Source of the DNA: Curvibacter sp. GWA2_63_95
Lineage (GTDB): Bacteria > Pseudomonadota > Gammaproteobacteria > Burkholderiales > Burkholderiaceae_C
Length of the DNA: 62,647 bases
Assembly (NCBI GenBank): GCA_001795455.1
Contig: MGPB01000012.1
Location: forward strand, 1 to 62,647
Direction of reading: 5' to 3'
The notes below the pieces were generated by a model. The model made no database searches, was not told where the DNA came from, and worked only from the letters and a program-made list of their open reading frames with translations. Below, in pieces: positions 62,104 through 62,647 of the stretch; within the stretch, counting starts at the first letter, position 1; every line of letters begins with the position of its first letter. The position numbers and the translations under genes are program-made.

Positions 62104-62535
62104 TTAGTAGCTGCTACGGCCACCGCCGTAACCACCGCCACCGGAGCGGCCGCCGCCACCGCCGCCGTAGCCGCCGCCACCGGAGCGGTCACCGCCGCCG
62201 CCGTAGCCGCCGCCACCGGAGCGGCCGCCACCGAAGCCGCCACCGCCAGCACCACCGCCGAAGCCGCCGGAACGGGGAGGACGGGGTTCCATGGGACGGG
62301 CTTCGTTCACCACCAAGCCGCGGCCACCGAACTGTTGACCGTTCATGGCGTTGATGGCGGTTTGTGCTTCAGCATCGCTGCCCATTTCCACAAAACCGAA
62401 GCCTTTGGAGCGACCTGTGTCGCGCTCCATCATGACTTTGGCGCTGGAAACGGAACCGTGTGCGGCAAACGCTTGTTGCAGGTCTTCGTCACGGAAAGAA
62501 TAAGGCAGGTTGCCTACGTAAAGTTTGTTGCCCAT
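62104..62535 (-). CDS. RRM-type glycine-rich RNA-binding protein
   Basis: 143 residues from the ATG at 62535 (MGNKLYVGNLPYSF), with GAGGAG upstream; an in-frame ATG 15 bases earlier is less likely. One RNA-recognition motif spans residues 3-80: RNP2 LYVGNL and RNP1 RSKGFGFVEM. From about residue 88 the tail consists of glycine-rich repeats with GGFGGG, RSGGGGYGGGG and DRSGGGGYGG units, ending RSSY. Such small RRM proteins are often cold-induced RNA chaperones. The gene reads toward the terminator at 62046. Bases 62536-62647 upstream show no further gene. Confidence 0.93.
   Translation of the reverse strand: MGNKLYVGNLPYSFRDEDLQQAFAAHGSVSSAKVMMERDTGRSKGFGFVEMGSDAEAQTAINAMNGQQFGGRGLVVNEARPMEPRPPRSGGFGGGAGGGGFGGGRSGGGGYGGGGDRSGGGGYGGGGGGRSGGGGYGGGRSSY
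62135..62224 (-). repeat. Tandem coding repeats of the glycine-rich tail
   Basis: On the plus strand CCGCCACCGGAGCGG occurs at 62135-62149, 62174-62188 and 62210-62224, spaced 39 and 36 bases. Each unit encodes RSGGGG followed by YGGGG-type residues. The repeats could slip and vary in number between strains. Confidence 0.7.
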
Positions 62536-62647
62536 GGAGGGACTCCTCAAAATAACTCAAAACGCGATGGAGTCCTTAACCGCAATCAACAAACCAGTGA
62601 AGACTTAAAGCAGACGCGAAACTGACTAAACACCGCAAACTTGCACA

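Noticed and set aside
62107..62270. GC-rich tandem repeats considered as a CRISPR array
   Set aside because: The units lie in frame within the RRM protein, encode glycine-rich residues, and lack unique spacers of constant length.

Overview
The window reads as chromosome of a betaproteobacterium of the family Comamonadaceae, probably Rhodoferax or a close relative (inference from gene content and protein style; no search was run). Evidence: high GC, the order gyrB-dnaN-dnaA / rpmH-rnpA-yidD-yidC-mnmE, ChvE/GguAB-type sugar uptake, and a short dispersed repeat with the core TAGCTGCTTGCGCA, which I associate with this family. No rRNA, tRNA, CRISPR array, prophage or insertion sequence was seen.

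Layout. 1-958: the 3' part of a chemotaxis receptor is cut off by the window edge. 994-14245: a sugar-acid locus with a lactonase, an IlvD/Edd dehydratase, an SDR sugar dehydrogenase, a GbpR-like LysR regulator, a ChvE-GguA-GguB transporter, a 2-keto-3-deoxy-sugar-acid dehydratase, a Gfo/Idh/MocA oxidoreductase, a 2-oxoglutarate semialdehyde dehydrogenase and a second ChvE. Together they encode a complete non-phosphorylative pentose route (most likely L-arabinose) to 2-oxoglutarate. 14256-21646: an AraC regulator, ethanolamine-type permease, glutamine-synthetase-like ligase, Fe-type alcohol dehydrogenase, gamma-glutamyl hydrolase and aldehyde dehydrogenase, which fit a gamma-glutamylated amino-alcohol pathway analogous to the Puu putrescine route. 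21666-25607: a polyamine-type ABC transporter converges on it.

25813-31826: mostly housekeeping and small genes: an AIM24-family protein, an M48 peptidase, DAHP synthase, a membrane-anchored aspartic protease, a divergent HxlR/NmrA pair, a DNA-deoxyinosine glycosylase and a periplasmic rhodanese. 31887-41882: a galactoside operon (GH36, ABC ATPase, GH2, two permeases, binding protein) opposite a LacI regulator, with two identical operator-like palindromes between them. 41904-46021: a flavin reductase-like protein, a PLP decarboxylase, a RidA protein, a low-molecular-weight phosphatase and an NAD-binding oxidoreductase.

46058-55653: the replication-origin neighbourhood. gyrB, dnaN and dnaA run left and rpmH, rnpA, yidD, yidC and mnmE run right, with the presumed oriC/dnaA promoter between 51389 and 51650. 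55697-62535: a conserved hypothetical, apt, a CPA2/Kef antiporter, the lipopolysaccharide genes kdsD-kdsC-lptC with overlapping ends, an SDR, and a glycine-rich RRM RNA-binding protein read toward a strong bidirectional terminator.

The two points most worth a second look are the gamma-glutamyl amino-alcohol cluster and the seven-copy dispersed repeat. Four copies lie inside intact reading frames, a fifth supplies the last codons and stop of a decarboxylase, a sixth abuts the start codon of DAHP synthase, and the seventh sits just after dnaN.
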